Positions 53,247-63,930 of a stretch of 64,000 bases of DNA are shown in pieces (positions within the stretch are counted from its first letter, which is position 1; each line of letters starts with the position of its first letter). The position numbers and the translations under genes are program-made. Origin of the DNA: Desulfobacterales bacterium (GTDB lineage Bacteria > Desulfobacterota > Desulfobacteria > Desulfobacterales > JAQWFD01); the NCBI GenBank assembly GCA_028704555.1, contig JAQWFD010000011.1, positions 25,929 through 89,928 on the forward strand, in the 5' to 3' direction. Under the pieces are notes generated by a model, which had not been told where the DNA came from, ran no database searches, and saw nothing but the letters and a program-made list of their open reading frames with translations.

Positions 53247-56200
53247 CTACAGGTCCGATTCGACTTTTTGTCCGCAATAGGGGCAGAACCTGCTTTCTTC
53301 CAGAGTAATGGGATGTTTGCACGTCGGGCAGACTTTGGGGGTCGGCATCAGTTCCACAAGGAGTTCACCTTCACGGACCGGAACCATTTTTTTATCTTCG
53401 GGATAATCGGCAAATTTTAACACCCGCTTTACAACGGCATTCACTCGTGAATGAACCGCTTTTTCCTGTTTCATGATGGAGATGTTAAATAAATCCTCAC
53501 CGGCCTTGACCATATCACCGGCCTTCACATACATGATCCACAGGTCACCGTTGCCGGGGGCACCGATATGATAGGGATTATCCGGGTCAGCCTTTTCAAA
53601 CAACGACTCACCTTTTCCGGTCGCCTCCGCGACCTTGACCGACTGGGTAAACACTTCCGAATCCAGAGAATATCGGACCAGGCTGATGCCCTGTTCATCG
53701 GGCCGGGACAAATGCAGCAACACGAAATAATGAAGTTTACCGTGAAGGTCTCTGAAATACAATTCCCCCCCCCGCTTCAACCCTTCAAACCACACCTCCG
53801 GAGGCAGGCAGTTCTGATCACCGAATTTTCTTTTAAATTCGATCGTTTTTAACGCATCCGCCGGATGGTTCAGGTACATGACCAGTTCTTCACGACTGGG
53901 GTCGCGTTCTAAATGATCCGCCAGGTTTCTCCGTTCTGCTTCAACATCGATGTCCACCAGTGCCGCCAGGGGGGAGGCTTCAATGCGTGTGAGCAGGGCG
54001 GTTTTATATTCCGGGCCGAATGCGCTTTCATATACCCAGTCTGACGGAAATCCAAGCGGCAGGCGGCCGAACCGGCCCAGCAGCAGCTGCCGGAATGCAT
54101 CGTTGCTGTCTTTGTACAAATCCAGTCGTTCCTGTTTCATTTCCTCCGGCAGATCCGCTTCCGGCGTGCTGACAACGGTAGCCAGCACATTGAGCATGCG
54201 TCGAACCGCTTTTTCACCGCCCTGTTTGTAAACGCTGGTTACGGCCAGAAATGCGGTATTCCAAGTAATCTGAGAGCCCGGTGTCACGTCATGATACCGG
54301 ACAATTTTGCGGGTACCTTCCAGGAACTTCAGCATATAGGGCAGCAGATGAATATAGCCCTGTTTCATGGCCCCTTCCTGGGATGATGAGGCAGCACCGC
54401 CCGGCATGCCGTGTTCGACCACTTCATAATCAATCCCCTGAAAATACGGCGCCACATACCGGTCATAATACGGCATGATCTGTTTCAGCACAAAACCGCA
54501 GTTTTGAATCATCTCCTTGTTCAGATTGGTCTTGAGCCCCAGCTCCTGCTCCATGTAAGCGGCCGTTGAGAGCACCTCGCCCTGACCGTACCATCTGACG
54601 GCGGCGCCAATTGCCGTATCCACTATATTTGCGCCCGCCTGGGCAGCGGCTCCGACTGCCGGAACAAAAAGCCCGTCTGTCGAATGCCGGTGATAATGAA
54701 TCACCAGCGCAGGATAAGCTTTTCGAATCGTCTTCACCAGCTCCCGGATAAATCGCGGGGGACAGACTCCGGCCATATCTTTGAGACCCAGAATTACGAT
54801 CTTTTCGGCTTTTTTTTCAGAAACTCCGCTGACCTTCGACACCATGTCGATAATTTCTTCCACAACTTTCATATAATGTGCCACATCAAATCCGGGCGCA
54901 TAAGATACGGCTATCGCCGGCTCAAAAATATTTGCCCTTGAATTCAAAACCACCTCGGCAAAGGGCCTCATGTTTTCGATATGATTTAAAAAGTCAAAGC
55001 ACCGGATCACATCATAGTACTCACAGATCATCTCACCGGTCAGGCGCATCAGATTGGCGGGCTGGGGTTTGTACCCCAGCACATTGGTAGACCGGACCAG
55101 TATCTGCTTTGAGGTTTTTGGAGCAAACTGATTCCATTCCCTGGCTTCGGAAAACGGATAGGTCATATTGGCCATCATCGCCACATGAAAATGCGCCCCG
55201 CCACCGGTCTCCAGCGAGAAAAATCCGCAGTTGTCCAGATAAGGGCCGATGAGCCGGTCTTCAGCCAGCCGAAAGCGGTTCCCGCTGTTTGACTGGGTAA
55301 TATCCCGTGTGGTGGTGTCCGTAAAATGGACGTACCCGGAGTCCCTGACAAAATCCAGCATCTCGTCCCGGTTTCCCCGGGGATAGGGACTGACATATTC
55401 CAGCGGATCCATCCGGGGCAGGACCGGTTCAAATCCGTCCATACGCTTATCGTTACGGTCACGATATTTGCCGAGCTGAATATACGGGTTGTACCCTCTT
55501 GCAGATAAATCCGCCACCAGGTGAGCCAGGCGCAAAGGTTCCGGCTCTTTATCCAGGTAGTTCATCAATTCCGGTGTATTGGCCACAAAATTGGTATCAT
55601 AGTCGCCGCTCCGAAACCGGGGATGATGAATGATCTGCTGATGAAAGGGAATTGTGGTTTTAAGGCCGGCAAGCGTATATTCCCTCAGTGCCCGGTCCAT
55701 GATGCCAAGGACTTTGGGCCAGCTTTTCCCGTATGTGATCAACAGCGACGCGGCCGAATCATACTGGGAGGGGAATTCATACCCTGCCATGATGCAGGAG
55801 TCCACCCGAACCCCCTGGCCCACTGAAGACTGGTACCGGGTAATGAGCCCCGCATTGGGAGAAAAATTGTTCTGAGGATCTTCACAGTTGACTCTGACCT
55901 GCATGGCATTGAGAAAGGGTCTGGTATTTTCTTCATTAAACCGGAGCTCGGATCCAAACGAGATGGCAATCTGCTCCTCCACCAGATCCAGGCCATAGCG
56001 GCATTCAGTAATGCCGTGCTCCACCTGCAGCCGCGTGTTGACTTCAATCAGATACGGGTTGCCGTCCCGGTCCACCAGGAATTCAACGGTTCCCAGAGAA
56101 TGATATCCCACGGCTTTAACAAGCTTGATAGAATAGTCTTTAAGCCGCTGCCGAAGCTCCGGCGTCATTTTAGGCCATGGAGAGGGGGTGATTTCCACCA

Positions 56201-56948
56201 GCTTCTGATGGTTCCGCTGAACCGTACAATCCCTTTCATCAAACGCGAATACATTGCCGTATTTGTCTGCAATAACCTGGATTTCAATGTGCCGGATCGA
56301 TGTCAGCAGTTTTTCCACGAACAGCCTGGGGTTTCCAAAGGAAGCCTGAGCAAATACAGCCGCTTTGGAAAACGCATCTTCAAGCTGATCTTCACGAAAT
56401 ATTTCATAAATCCCCCGACCGCCGCCTCCCCCCTCGGCCTTGAGCATGACCGGAAAACCCATCTCACGCGCAATTTTTCCGGCTTCTTCAAACGTCACGG
56501 CGCCATCCGAGCCGGGCACGATCGGAATATCCAGCTTCCTGGCCAGATTCCGGACCGCCACTTTATTGCCGAGAAACCGCATGGCATCATACCCGGGTCC
56601 GATAAAGATAATTCCGGCCTCCTCGCATTTGGCAGGAAACGAATCATCCTCCGAAGCAAAGCCCCAGCCGGGATGAATGGCAATGATCCCCATGGCCTTT
56701 GCCTTGGAGATAATCATGTCGATATCCAGATAGGCCCGGTGATTTTCTCCCAGCAACAGCAAATCATATGCGCCATTGGTAAACGGGGCGGTTTTGTCAA
56801 TATCGGTTGCCGTCAATACCGGAACCGCCTGCAGCACCTCACAAATAGATCGAATAATCCGTCGGGCCGGTATCCCCCTGTTCGCGACCAGGATCTTCTG
56901 ATCCCTGATTTCTTCAACAACCTGCTCAAATGTTTTCTTTACCATCAA
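53247..56948 (-). CDS. pyc: Pyruvate-carboxylase-like biotin enzyme with C-terminal zinc ribbon
   Basis: 1233 aa. Order: biotin carboxylase ([45 protein letters not shown]), carboxyltransferase barrel ([52 protein letters not shown]), then a biotinyl domain and a zinc ribbon (C1207, C1210, C1222, C1225). The biotin site reads SIMKQEK (K1160) instead of AMKM, and the barrel entry differs from the usual DAHQSLLATR. Pyruvate carboxylase is the best call, supplying oxaloacetate; another acyl substrate cannot be excluded. The biotin ligase gene lies 133 bp upstream. Confidence 0.85.
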   Translation of the reverse strand: MMVKKTFEQVVEEIRDQKILVANRGIPARRIIRSICEVLQAVPVLTATDIDKTAPFTNGAYDLLLLGENHRAYLDIDMIISKAKAMGIIAIHPGWGFASEDDSFPAKCEEAGIIFIGPGYDAMRFLGNKVAVRNLARKLDIPIVPGSDGAVTFEEAGKIAREMGFPVMLKAEGGGGGRGIYEIFREDQLEDAFSKAAVFAQASFGNPRLFVEKLLTSIRHIEIQVIADKYGNVFAFDERDCTVQRNHQKLVEITPSPWPKMTPELRQRLKDYSIKLVKAVGYHSLGTVEFLVDRDGNPYLIEVNTRLQVEHGITECRYGLDLVEEQIAISFGSELRFNEENTRPFLNAMQVRVNCEDPQNNFSPNAGLITRYQSSVGQGVRVDSCIMAGYEFPSQYDSAASLLITYGKSWPKVLGIMDRALREYTLAGLKTTIPFHQQIIHHPRFRSGDYDTNFVANTPELMNYLDKEPEPLRLAHLVADLSARGYNPYIQLGKYRDRNDKRMDGFEPVLPRMDPLEYVSPYPRGNRDEMLDFVRDSGYVHFTDTTTRDITQSNSGNRFRLAEDRLIGPYLDNCGFFSLETGGGAHFHVAMMANMTYPFSEAREWNQFAPKTSKQILVRSTNVLGYKPQPANLMRLTGEMICEYYDVIRCFDFLNHIENMRPFAEVVLNSRANIFEPAIAVSYAPGFDVAHYMKVVEEIIDMVSKVSGVSEKKAEKIVILGLKDMAGVCPPRFIRELVKTIRKAYPALVIHYHRHSTDGLFVPAVGAAAQAGANIVDTAIGAAVRWYGQGEVLSTAAYMEQELGLKTNLNKEMIQNCGFVLKQIMPYYDRYVAPYFQGIDYEVVEHGMPGGAASSSQEGAMKQGYIHLLPYMLKFLEGTRKIVRYHDVTPGSQITWNTAFLAVTSVYKQGGEKAVRRMLNVLATVVSTPEADLPEEMKQERLDLYKDSNDAFRQLLLGRFGRLPLGFPSDWVYESAFGPEYKTALLTRIEASPLAALVDIDVEAERRNLADHLERDPSREELVMYLNHPADALKTIEFKRKFGDQNCLPPEVWFEGLKRGGELYFRDLHGKLHYFVLLHLSRPDEQGISLVRYSLDSEVFTQSVKVAEATGKGESLFEKADPDNPYHIGAPGNGDLWIMYVKAGDMVKAGEDLFNISIMKQEKAVHSRVNAVVKRVLKFADYPEDKKMVPVREGELLVELMPTPKVCPTCKHPITLEESRFCPYCGQKVESDL

Positions 56949-57081
56949 TTCATATTCTCCATTAATTTAGTATCATAGATTTTTTATCGGGTATGGGCCA
57001 TCGATGATGGCGTGGCCTTGACACATATCACGGTCAGGCATCGGTTTTCCTGGTCTCCGATCTCCGGTCTCTGACCTCCGA

Positions 57082-57969
57082 TTACCCGTCCGTCACGGGT
57101 ATTATACTGCCCGAATAAATGATCTTTTCCGATTTTCCGCGGGAAAGCCGTAAGCCGCCGTCACCCGCCAGGCCTGTAATATACCCGGTCAATGGCGCTT
57201 CGCTGTCGATTACCCGGACCGGAGAGTCTTTAAATGCCAGAAGCGGTTCAACCTGACTTAAAAAATCTGACGTATCCTGCCTCTCCGTTATATGATTGCA
57301 GGCAATCCGGCCATGGCTGATAAATTCCTGCCATAATCCCGCAACAGGTCCGGAGGGTATTATCCCTCTTAAATTTGCACTTGCGAATACATTTTCTTTT
57401 CGCATCCGGTCTGTTTCCGGACTGGAAAATGTATTCAGCCCGATGCCTACGATCGTTTTGCCTTTTTTCTTCTCCGCAAGGATGCCGCCGACTTTTTTCC
57501 CCTCCAGCAACAGGTCATTCGGCCATTTCAACCTTAAAAAAACACCCCTCCCGGCCATAAACCGTATCATCAGATACCCGGCCATTATGGGAATCAGATT
57601 TTCCCATGGACCGTAAGTTTCAGGCCAGCTCAGGGCGGCGTAAAGATTCCCCGGAGGAGAAATCCAACCCCGCTCCATCCGGCCTCTGCCGGCCCACTGG
57701 GAGCCGCATAGAACAGAGGCCCAGTCAGGAAAAAGCCCCTGTTTTTGAAGATACCAGGCCACATCCAGGCTTGAAGAACATTCATGGCATAAAACGAGCC
57801 AGTCCCCTTTAATCCGTGCTAACCGCTCATGGACATGTTCACCATCGGTAACGCAGACGTCCACCGGCAGTTCGGAAACCATGTGCCCTGGCACATCACC
57901 TGATTTCCCGTCGCCCTGAAAGGGGTTTATTAACTGTTTGATCGTCTGATTTAGAAAGATTAAGGGCAT
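57082..57969 (-). CDS. birA: Biotin-protein ligase, no DNA-binding domain
   Basis: 295 aa from the ATG at 57969, preceded by GGGGGG; the frame is open 14 codons further up. Catalytic motif AGRGRMERGWISP (usually GRGRRGRxW), KWPNDLLLEGKKVGGILAE, and VGIGLN. The N-terminal ~75 residues replace the HTH of bifunctional BirA, so it is a class I ligase without repressor function. The C-terminal SH3-like domain is present. Position just upstream of the carboxylase suggests it biotinylates that enzyme. Confidence 0.92.
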   Translation of the reverse strand: MPLIFLNQTIKQLINPFQGDGKSGDVPGHMVSELPVDVCVTDGEHVHERLARIKGDWLVLCHECSSSLDVAWYLQKQGLFPDWASVLCGSQWAGRGRMERGWISPPGNLYAALSWPETYGPWENLIPIMAGYLMIRFMAGRGVFLRLKWPNDLLLEGKKVGGILAEKKKGKTIVGIGLNTFSSPETDRMRKENVFASANLRGIIPSGPVAGLWQEFISHGRIACNHITERQDTSDFLSQVEPLLAFKDSPVRVIDSEAPLTGYITGLAGDGGLRLSRGKSEKIIYSGSIIPVTDG

Positions 57970-58715
57970 CGTAACCCCCCGTCGGAATTTAACAAGCAAA
58001 TTCAACCGCAAATACGGGCCGCAACAGTCAGCGTCTCAACGTTTTATATCGAATACGAATTTCTTCAGCGATTATCTTGCTGAATTATTAATGTTATCTG
58101 AATAATGAGTAACGCCTGAGGACGGACTATCGGGGATTTTCGAATAATATCGAACAAAGGGCATGAAATTAAGAATAAATAAAACCACGGTTTCTTTTTC
58201 TGAATAACGACCCGGTATCTGTAATTATCATAAGTAGAATCGAATCATGGTTTTTATATCCATTGAACATACAACAGAGGGAACAACCGTTCTGTTGCCC
58301 GCCCGATCCGGCTGGCTGTTGAGCCGATTCACGCCATATACGGATTAAATGTCTCATTTTAACGGGTTACCATACTATTCAAACGGATTTTTTGTCAATA
58401 AAAATACCTTCCGGATGAACCGCACGCTGATATCAGCTCTTTCCGGATTTAAATATTCAGGATTCAACCCCCCTGTGACAATCCATCCTTTTCTTTACAA
58501 TACATTTCGAAATGTGTAATTTGATAATAGCTTTTATTGAATCAGCGCCCTGCGGACGGACTGAGGGCCGCTGTCGCTGTTATGATCAAGCCCGATAAAT
58601 TTAACACAAAAAAGCAGCGTCGCGGAAAATAATATTTGTCCGAAGATTGTATTTTTCCCGGAGATCTTGCTCAGCCGGACCATTTTCCCCCGTTGAGAAT
58701 CAAGGAGACGAACCT
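57970..58715. other. Intergenic region with a dispersed repeat
   Basis: 746 bp between divergent genes. It holds dispersed-repeat copy 2 (58544-58579). TTTTCGAATAATATCGAAC near 58136-58154 is a palindrome-like word. Otherwise AT-rich, with no supported gene. Confidence 0.6.
58544..58579. repeat. Dispersed intergenic repeat, copy 2
   Basis: AGCGCCCTGCGGACGGACTG followed by AGGGCCGCTGTCG. It matches the copies at 17186 (in the mobile element) and 59056. Confidence 0.8.
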
Positions 58716-59057
58716 ATGCCGATCACTCAATTGCTTCAGGAATCCGAAAAATTTGAACTCCAGTCCTACAGAAAACCGACAGATATAAAAATCCTTCGGA
58801 AAACCCATGTTCCGTTTTCCGGTTCCCCGATAAAACATCCCTATGACAATGACAAAGTCATTTTGATTGCGGACCCATACAGTACCAATACATTTTGGTA
58901 TGAATTCAAAACAGAAGATATCTCTTTTGTGGAAGAACTGCCTAATATTGTGGACATTGACGGCAATACCGTTATCATGGCCCGGGTATGGGTACACAAG
59001 CTGAAAGTCGGGGTTCGATGCACGCCGTTTATTGTTGAAGATACCACATTAAAATAG
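58716..59057 (+). CDS. Small conserved-looking protein, function unknown
   Basis: 113 aa from the ATG at 58716, with AAGGAGACGAACCT upstream. Beta-rich, with VILIADPYSTNTFWYEFKT and MARVWVHKLKVGVRCTPFIVE as the strongest-looking conserved blocks. I have a weak memory of similar short proteins in sulfate reducers being labelled as a pyrophosphatase, but nothing in the sequence lets me confirm that, so I leave it unnamed. It is a single-gene unit. Confidence 0.7.
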   Translation: MPITQLLQESEKFELQSYRKPTDIKILRKTHVPFSGSPIKHPYDNDKVILIADPYSTNTFWYEFKTEDISFVEELPNIVDIDGNTVIMARVWVHKLKVGVRCTPFIVEDTTLK

Positions 59058-59117
59058 CGCCCTTGCGGGCGGGTTGAGGACCGCTATCGCTTGAGGAGCA
59101 CTTCGTTTGAGGCAAAA
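59056..59117. repeat. Dispersed intergenic repeat, copy 3
   Basis: AGCGCCCTTGCGGGCGGGTT, then GAGGACCGCTATCGCTTGAGG, then AGCACTTCGTTTGAGGCAAA. It starts one base before the end of the stop codon of the preceding gene. It is the only host copy that also has the CACTTCGTTTGAGG tail of the mobile-element copy at 17186-17240. Confidence 0.8.
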
Positions 59118-59140
59118 ATGGAAATTCCCATACCATTTAA

Positions 59141-59279
59141 TGTCCGTCCAGAAATGAGATAGTTTTTTCAAGTTCAAGGAAGGCGAAGATTTTAACCGGA
59201 GGAATACATTGAGCATTTCGAGGATTAAAATCTGAGCCTGACGCAGAAATTGGGAAAAATAGCCATTTCTGGATGGACA
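59141..59279. mobile_element. MITE-like inverted-repeat element
   Basis: 139 bp. The first 16 bases TGTCCGTCCAGAAATG match the reverse complement of the last 16 with 15 identities. A second, inner pair is perfect: AGATTTTAA (59187-59195) and TTAAAATCT (59225-59233). It has no coding capacity and lies in intergenic DNA. The nested inverted repeats fit a miniature transposable element or a large structured REP. A target duplication was not clear. Confidence 0.65.
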
Positions 59280-59410
59280 CTGTTTAATTGCCCAACGTTG
59301 TCGGGAGCTTGCATTGCAGACGGCAGCTTCCCCCCTGAACGGCCTGGAACTGCAACATTCCCGGCTTTTGAAACGCCGGGGTAATGCTCGGGGGATGAGG
59401 AATCGGTGTA

Positions 59411-61201
59411 ATGATACAGCCCAAAAGCCTGCAGCAACGGCTGGATTTTTTTCTGCTGTTTCCCATTGCCATATTGTTGTTTGCCATGGGAACGATGGGT
59501 TTTCTGTACGCAAGGAGCAGTCTGATCGCCCAGTGGAAGGAAGCCGCGGTTTTAAAGCTCCAGCGAGCCGCGCATCAGGTTGATATGCGCCTGGCACGCC
59601 CGAAGGAATGGATGCAGATGTTCCATAAATTATCGGGCAGCCCGCATGCGCTGATCATTCAGCAATCGATTATCAATCAGCTCAAAGATTCTCCGGGCGT
59701 TGAGCAGGTAAAATTCAGTCTGTACGAAACCCTTTCAGGAAAACCGGAAAATTTCCGTCCAGAAAAATCAGACGAATCAGGGACACCGGAAAAACCCGGC
59801 AAATTGGATATCACCCCGCCGGTCTATGATTCAATCCTGGACCACGAAACCGTCTCGCTTGTTTCAGACCTGGTCGATGAGACCGGACAGTCCATCGGAA
59901 GACTTGAGGTGGTATTGGATTTCGCCTATTTATTTGAACATATTCTCACTTCCAGCTGGTGGCAGGGGGATAAGGCGTTTCTGGTGGACAGCAAGGGAAG
60001 AATCCTCACCTGTACGGTACCCGGAGGAAGAACCCAGTTTTGCGAGACCGCCATTGAGCACGAAACGTTCCGGGCCATGAAAGAAAACCCGTATGGAACC
60101 GTGCTCGGCCCGGGCCATCCTCCCCGGGAGGTCAGCGGATTCTGCAGACTGATCGAGGCGCCCTGGAGTATTGTCATCATCGCGCCGGGTGAAAAAATTC
60201 TGTCCCCGATCCTGCGGTTACGGACCTTCTACTTTATCACCTCGACCGGTTTTATCCTTTTGATTCTCTTGTTGATCCGAATGGTTACCCATCGGACGGT
60301 GTCATCGATCAAAACCGTGTCCAGAGCCGCGGAACAAATCGCACAGGGCCGATTCGGCCCCCCGCTGCCGGTTAAATCCCGGGATGAGGTCGGGGAGCTG
60401 ACCATCAGCTTCAATACCATGCTGGGTCAGCTGGAGGAACGGCTCCGGCTCAAGGAAGCCATGGATCTGGCCATGGAAGTGCAGCAGAATCTGCTTCCAC
60501 CCAAAGCCATCAAATTTGAAAATCTTGAAATTTTCGGCAAATCCATTTATTGCGATCAAACCGGCGGGGATTATTTCGATCTGCTTCAATTTTCCGAAAT
60601 GGGCAGGGGGCGGATCGGCATTGCGGTTGGCGATGTCGTGGGCCATGGAATTGAAGCCGCGCTTCTGATGACAACCATCCGGGCATTGCTCAGATGCAGA
60701 GTCACACAACCGGGCGGCCTGTCCCATATCATCACGGATGTAAACCGGCTCCTGTACCTGGATACGACCGCCACCGGCAGTTTCATGTCGCTGTTTTTCA
60801 TCCTGATCGATTCGGAACAAAACCGGCTGCGCTGGGTCCGGGCAGGCCATGATCCGGCGATCGTATATGATATATCTTCGGACACATTCTCCGAACTTCG
60901 CGGCGAGGGTATCGTGCTGGGGGTCGATCATACCTGGAAATATAAGGAATATACGTATGAAAAATGGCTCAGCAACAGGATCATCCTGATCGGAACGGAC
61001 GGAATCTGGGAAACCCGGAATCCCGAGCAGGAAATTTTCGGCAAAGACCGCCTTCGCCGGATTATCCGACAGCAGCATCAGGAGCGTCCCGATAAAATAA
61101 TTGACGCCGTCACCCGGGCTCTGGATGAATTCAGACGGACTGAGAAACAGGAAGATGATATCACGCTGGTTATCTTGAAGGGGGGAAGGACTGAGGGATG
61201 A
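59411..61201 (+). CDS. Membrane-bound SpoIIE-type PP2C phosphatase with HAMP domain
   Basis: 596 aa with GAGGAAT upstream of the ATG. Order: membrane helix (FFLLFPIAILLFAMGTMGF), a ~220-residue periplasmic sensor domain, a second helix near 275 (STGFILLILLLIRMV), HAMP (IAQGRFGPPLPVKSRDEVGELT), a linker helix with MEVQQNLLPP, then the PP2C/SpoIIE phosphatase (GGDYFDL; VGDVVGHGIEAALLM; GTDGIWETRN; EDDITLVIL) with the metal-binding Asp residues in place. RsbU/RsbP-like: it should dephosphorylate an anti-sigma-factor antagonist in response to an external signal. No such partner is in the window. Confidence 0.93.
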   Translation: MIQPKSLQQRLDFFLLFPIAILLFAMGTMGFLYARSSLIAQWKEAAVLKLQRAAHQVDMRLARPKEWMQMFHKLSGSPHALIIQQSIINQLKDSPGVEQVKFSLYETLSGKPENFRPEKSDESGTPEKPGKLDITPPVYDSILDHETVSLVSDLVDETGQSIGRLEVVLDFAYLFEHILTSSWWQGDKAFLVDSKGRILTCTVPGGRTQFCETAIEHETFRAMKENPYGTVLGPGHPPREVSGFCRLIEAPWSIVIIAPGEKILSPILRLRTFYFITSTGFILLILLLIRMVTHRTVSSIKTVSRAAEQIAQGRFGPPLPVKSRDEVGELTISFNTMLGQLEERLRLKEAMDLAMEVQQNLLPPKAIKFENLEIFGKSIYCDQTGGDYFDLLQFSEMGRGRIGIAVGDVVGHGIEAALLMTTIRALLRCRVTQPGGLSHIITDVNRLLYLDTTATGSFMSLFFILIDSEQNRLRWVRAGHDPAIVYDISSDTFSELRGEGIVLGVDHTWKYKEYTYEKWLSNRIILIGTDGIWETRNPEQEIFGKDRLRRIIRQQHQERPDKIIDAVTRALDEFRRTEKQEDDITLVILKGGRTEG

Positions 61202-61656
61202 GGTTGGGGAGCGTAGTGAGTAGTCAGTACGCAGTAGGGTGCAGGGTAAAAAAGGGTTGAGGGTCGAGGGGTGAGGGTTATCGACCTCTGACTTCTGACT
61301 ATTTCATTCTCACGCGTCGCGCGCGTAAAAGCTTTCCATGATTGTAACATATTCCTTAACGTCGTCCTTTCAGGACTCATGCCCGTTAATCAATTCAACC
61401 GGTGGTTGAAACCACCGGCTATACGACTCAACCCCTGTCGGGGTTCCTGTTGCTATCAATTCCGTTTAACACCCCGGTGTTTGACATAACCAATTTCCCC
61501 GTCCTCTGTGCTCTGCGTTCATTGCGTCTCGAACAAAGCGGACGGTGCAACTTCTTTTTTTGCGCCTTTGCGCCTTTGCGTGAGACATTTTATAAACCAG
61601 TTATTAAAAATCCGCCCTCCGACCTCTGACCTCTGACCTCTGTTTTTTTAAGCTCC
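61202..61656. other. Repeat-filled gap between the phosphatase and ftsH
   Basis: 455 bp with no gene, between convergent genes. It holds GTAGTGAGTAGTCAGTA-type words (61213-61240), a double palindrome (61399-61445), TTTGCGCCTTTGCG words (61557-61582), and 7-bp-period CCTCTGA and CCCTACT units (61617-61670). Confidence 0.75.
61399..61445. repeat. Double palindrome, REP-like
   Basis: CCGGTGGTT/AACCACCGG (61399-61407, 61410-61418) is a perfect 9-bp stem with a 2-nt loop. AACCCC/GGGGTT (61430-61435, 61440-61445) is a second hairpin 11 bp on. Paired hairpins like this are a common REP layout. Confidence 0.75.
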
Positions 61657-63474
61657 CTACTCCCTACTCCCAGCTCCTTCCCCCATAATCTCCCGAAGCT
61701 CGTCTCCTTCAATTTTTTCTTTTTCCAGCAGCAGTTTGACCGCTTTTTCGAGAACGTCCCGCCGTTGTTTCAATATATCCAGGGCTACGGCGTATTGGCC
61801 GCTGATAATATCCTGGATCTCATCATCGATCTGCCGGGCGGTGGCTTCGCTGTACTCCGATGGGCCTTCCATGGGCGTGTTGAAAAACGGCCCTCTTTTC
61901 TCATGGGCAAAATAGACCTGCCCCAGTTTTGTGCTCATTCCATATTCTCTGACCATGCTCCGGGCGATGTCCGTGGCTTTGGATAAATCGTTATGCGCGC
62001 CGGTGGAAATATCTTCGAAAATGATCTCTTCAGCGGCACGGCCTCCCAGAAGGCCCGCGATTTTATTGAGCAGTTCGGTCTTTTTCATCAGAAACCGGTC
62101 CTCGGTCGGCACCTGCATGGTATAGCCCAGCGCCGCAATCCCCCTGGGGATGATGGAAATTTTCTGCACCGGGTCCGTACCCGGCAGCGACAGGGACACA
62201 ATGGCATGGCCCAGTTCATGATAGGCCACGATCTTTTTTTCTTCCGGGTTGATCAGGCGGTTCTTTTTCTCAAGCCCGCCCATGACCCGCTCAATGGATT
62301 CTTCAAACTCGGGCATCTCGACCACCGTCTTTTTTCTCCGGACCGCCAGCAGGGTGGCCTCATTGACCAGATTGGCCAGATCCGCGCCCACCATACCCGA
62401 GGTCATTGCCGAAAGTTTTTCGATATCCAGATCCGGTACGGCTTTTACATTTTTTAAGTGAACCTTCAGGATATCCTCCCTGCCCTTTTTATCGGGCCGG
62501 TCCACCAGAATCTGGCGGTCAAAACGCCCTGGCCGGAGCAGGGCCGGGTCCAGTATTTCCGGCCGGTTGGTTGCGGCCATCAAAATCACGCCCACCTGCG
62601 GATCAAACCCGTCCATCTCCACCAGCAGCTGGTTCAGGGTCTGCTCCCGCTCATCATGGCCGCCGCTCATTCCAAGGCCCCGGGCCTTGCCCAGCGCATC
62701 CAGTTCATCGATAAAGATGATGCAGGGGGCTTTTTCCTTGGCCTGGTTAAACAGATCCCTCACCCGGGCCGCGCCCAGTCCCACAAACATTTCCACAAAT
62801 TCCGACCCGCTCATGCTGAAAAAGGGCACATGGCTTTCACCGGCTACGGCCTTTGCCAGCAGGGTCTTTCCGGTGCCGGGAGGGCCCACCAGCAAAATCC
62901 CCCGGGGAATTTTTCCCCCGAGCGCTGTAAACTTTCCCGGTTCCTGTAAAAATTCAATCACCTCCATGAGTTCCTGTTTGGACTCATCGACCCCGGCGGC
63001 ATCATCAAACGTGACCCCGATTTCATCCTGCATGTAAATTTTTGACTTGTTTTTGCCGATCATCATAAACCCTGGCTGCTGGCCCTGCATGCGCTTGATC
63101 ATAAAATACCATATGCCGACAAACACGAATATGGGAAACACCCAGGAAAAAAGATCCCGGAAAAAGGTGGACTCGACCTCCCCTTTAAAGGTTACATTAT
63201 ACTCCTGCAGGAGCCTGGACACTTCCGGGTCCACCCGGATGGTCTTAAACAGCTTCCCCTTGCCGTCCGGATCATCGGCCGTTCTCATTTTCCCCTGAAT
63301 CTGGTTTTCAGTCACCGCCACCTCGGTCACCGCATGGGTCCGCAGCAGTTCCAGAAACCGGCTGTAGGGGATGGTTTCAATGGACATCGCGGTAAATAAA
63401 AGGTTCTGGATGATCAGCACGACCCAGATACCGAGCAGTACGTACCACATTGAAAATTTATGCTGCTTTTCCAT
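61657..63474 (-). CDS. ftsH: ATP-dependent zinc metalloprotease FtsH
   Basis: 605 aa. Two N-terminal membrane helices ([33 protein letters not shown]) enclose a periplasmic segment. AAA+ domain: [17 protein letters not shown], Walker A GPPGTGKT, Walker [23 protein letters not shown]. Protease: HELGH zinc site, with the third ligand in the [14 protein letters not shown] block. It degrades membrane and short-lived cytoplasmic proteins. The C-terminal end overlaps the repeat-rich gap. It has the full length of the family. Confidence 0.97.
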   Translation of the reverse strand: MEKQHKFSMWYVLLGIWVVLIIQNLLFTAMSIETIPYSRFLELLRTHAVTEVAVTENQIQGKMRTADDPDGKGKLFKTIRVDPEVSRLLQEYNVTFKGEVESTFFRDLFSWVFPIFVFVGIWYFMIKRMQGQQPGFMMIGKNKSKIYMQDEIGVTFDDAAGVDESKQELMEVIEFLQEPGKFTALGGKIPRGILLVGPPGTGKTLLAKAVAGESHVPFFSMSGSEFVEMFVGLGAARVRDLFNQAKEKAPCIIFIDELDALGKARGLGMSGGHDEREQTLNQLLVEMDGFDPQVGVILMAATNRPEILDPALLRPGRFDRQILVDRPDKKGREDILKVHLKNVKAVPDLDIEKLSAMTSGMVGADLANLVNEATLLAVRRKKTVVEMPEFEESIERVMGGLEKKNRLINPEEKKIVAYHELGHAIVSLSLPGTDPVQKISIIPRGIAALGYTMQVPTEDRFLMKKTELLNKIAGLLGGRAAEEIIFEDISTGAHNDLSKATDIARSMVREYGMSTKLGQVYFAHEKRGPFFNTPMEGPSEYSEATARQIDDEIQDIISGQYAVALDILKQRRDVLEKAVKLLLEKEKIEGDELREIMGEGAGSRE

Positions 63475-63548
63475 AGGCTCTCCCTGTGTTCAGAGGTCAG
63501 ATGACAGATGACAGAAGTCGAATTTCAATCAGCTGGTTTTATTAAAAG

Positions 63549-63738
63549 TCTCACGCAAAGGCGCAAAGATGATTTATGACTGAGAATGAGACTGCCAAAG
63601 TAGCTGTTGATGTGGCGTACCATATTTATAAAAAGACCATTCAAACAAGCCCCTTGCCGAAGAATTCTAAAACTCGGCAGCAGAAGGTGACGTTAACGAT
63701 CTTTAATCTTTTTTTGCGCCATTGCGCCTTTGCGTGAG
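63549..63738. repeat. Inverted repeats enclosing the GxxExxxY remnant
   Basis: TCTCACGCAAAGGCGCAAAG (63549-63568) is the near reverse complement of TTGCGCCTTTGCGTGAGA (about 63721-63738). The same TTTGCGCC words occur near 61560. Such sequences commonly flank GxxExxxY genes. Confidence 0.75.
63576..63737 (+). pseudogene. Truncated GxxExxxY-family gene remnant
   Basis: The frame starts MTENETAKVAVDVAYHIYKK, which matches the N-terminus of GxxExxxY (PDDEXK-like) proteins. Homology stops after about 20 residues, and the frame then reads through unrelated DNA into the right inverted repeat and ends at 63735-63737. The GxxExxxY motif and catalytic part, normally within a ~125-aa protein, are missing. 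It is an internal-deletion remnant. Confidence 0.75.
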
Positions 63739-63930
63739 AATAAAATCTACCGGAAGGAATTTTTAACGTATCTGGTTTAAATTTACGGCAATTTTATGGG
63801 TATGTCAAAAAATTTGGGCCTTGAAAGCTAAATCCCGAAAAACCCGGATACGATAAATTGAGAAAAAAAGTTCCTATAACTCGATGATCCAGTTTTTTTA
63901 AATTGACATAAAACGAAGTGCAAAAAAAAG

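Noticed and set aside
56016..56978. 320-aa plus-strand frame opposite the carboxylase
   Set aside because: Antisense to the conserved biotin carboxylase domain; composition is that of a reverse-frame shadow.
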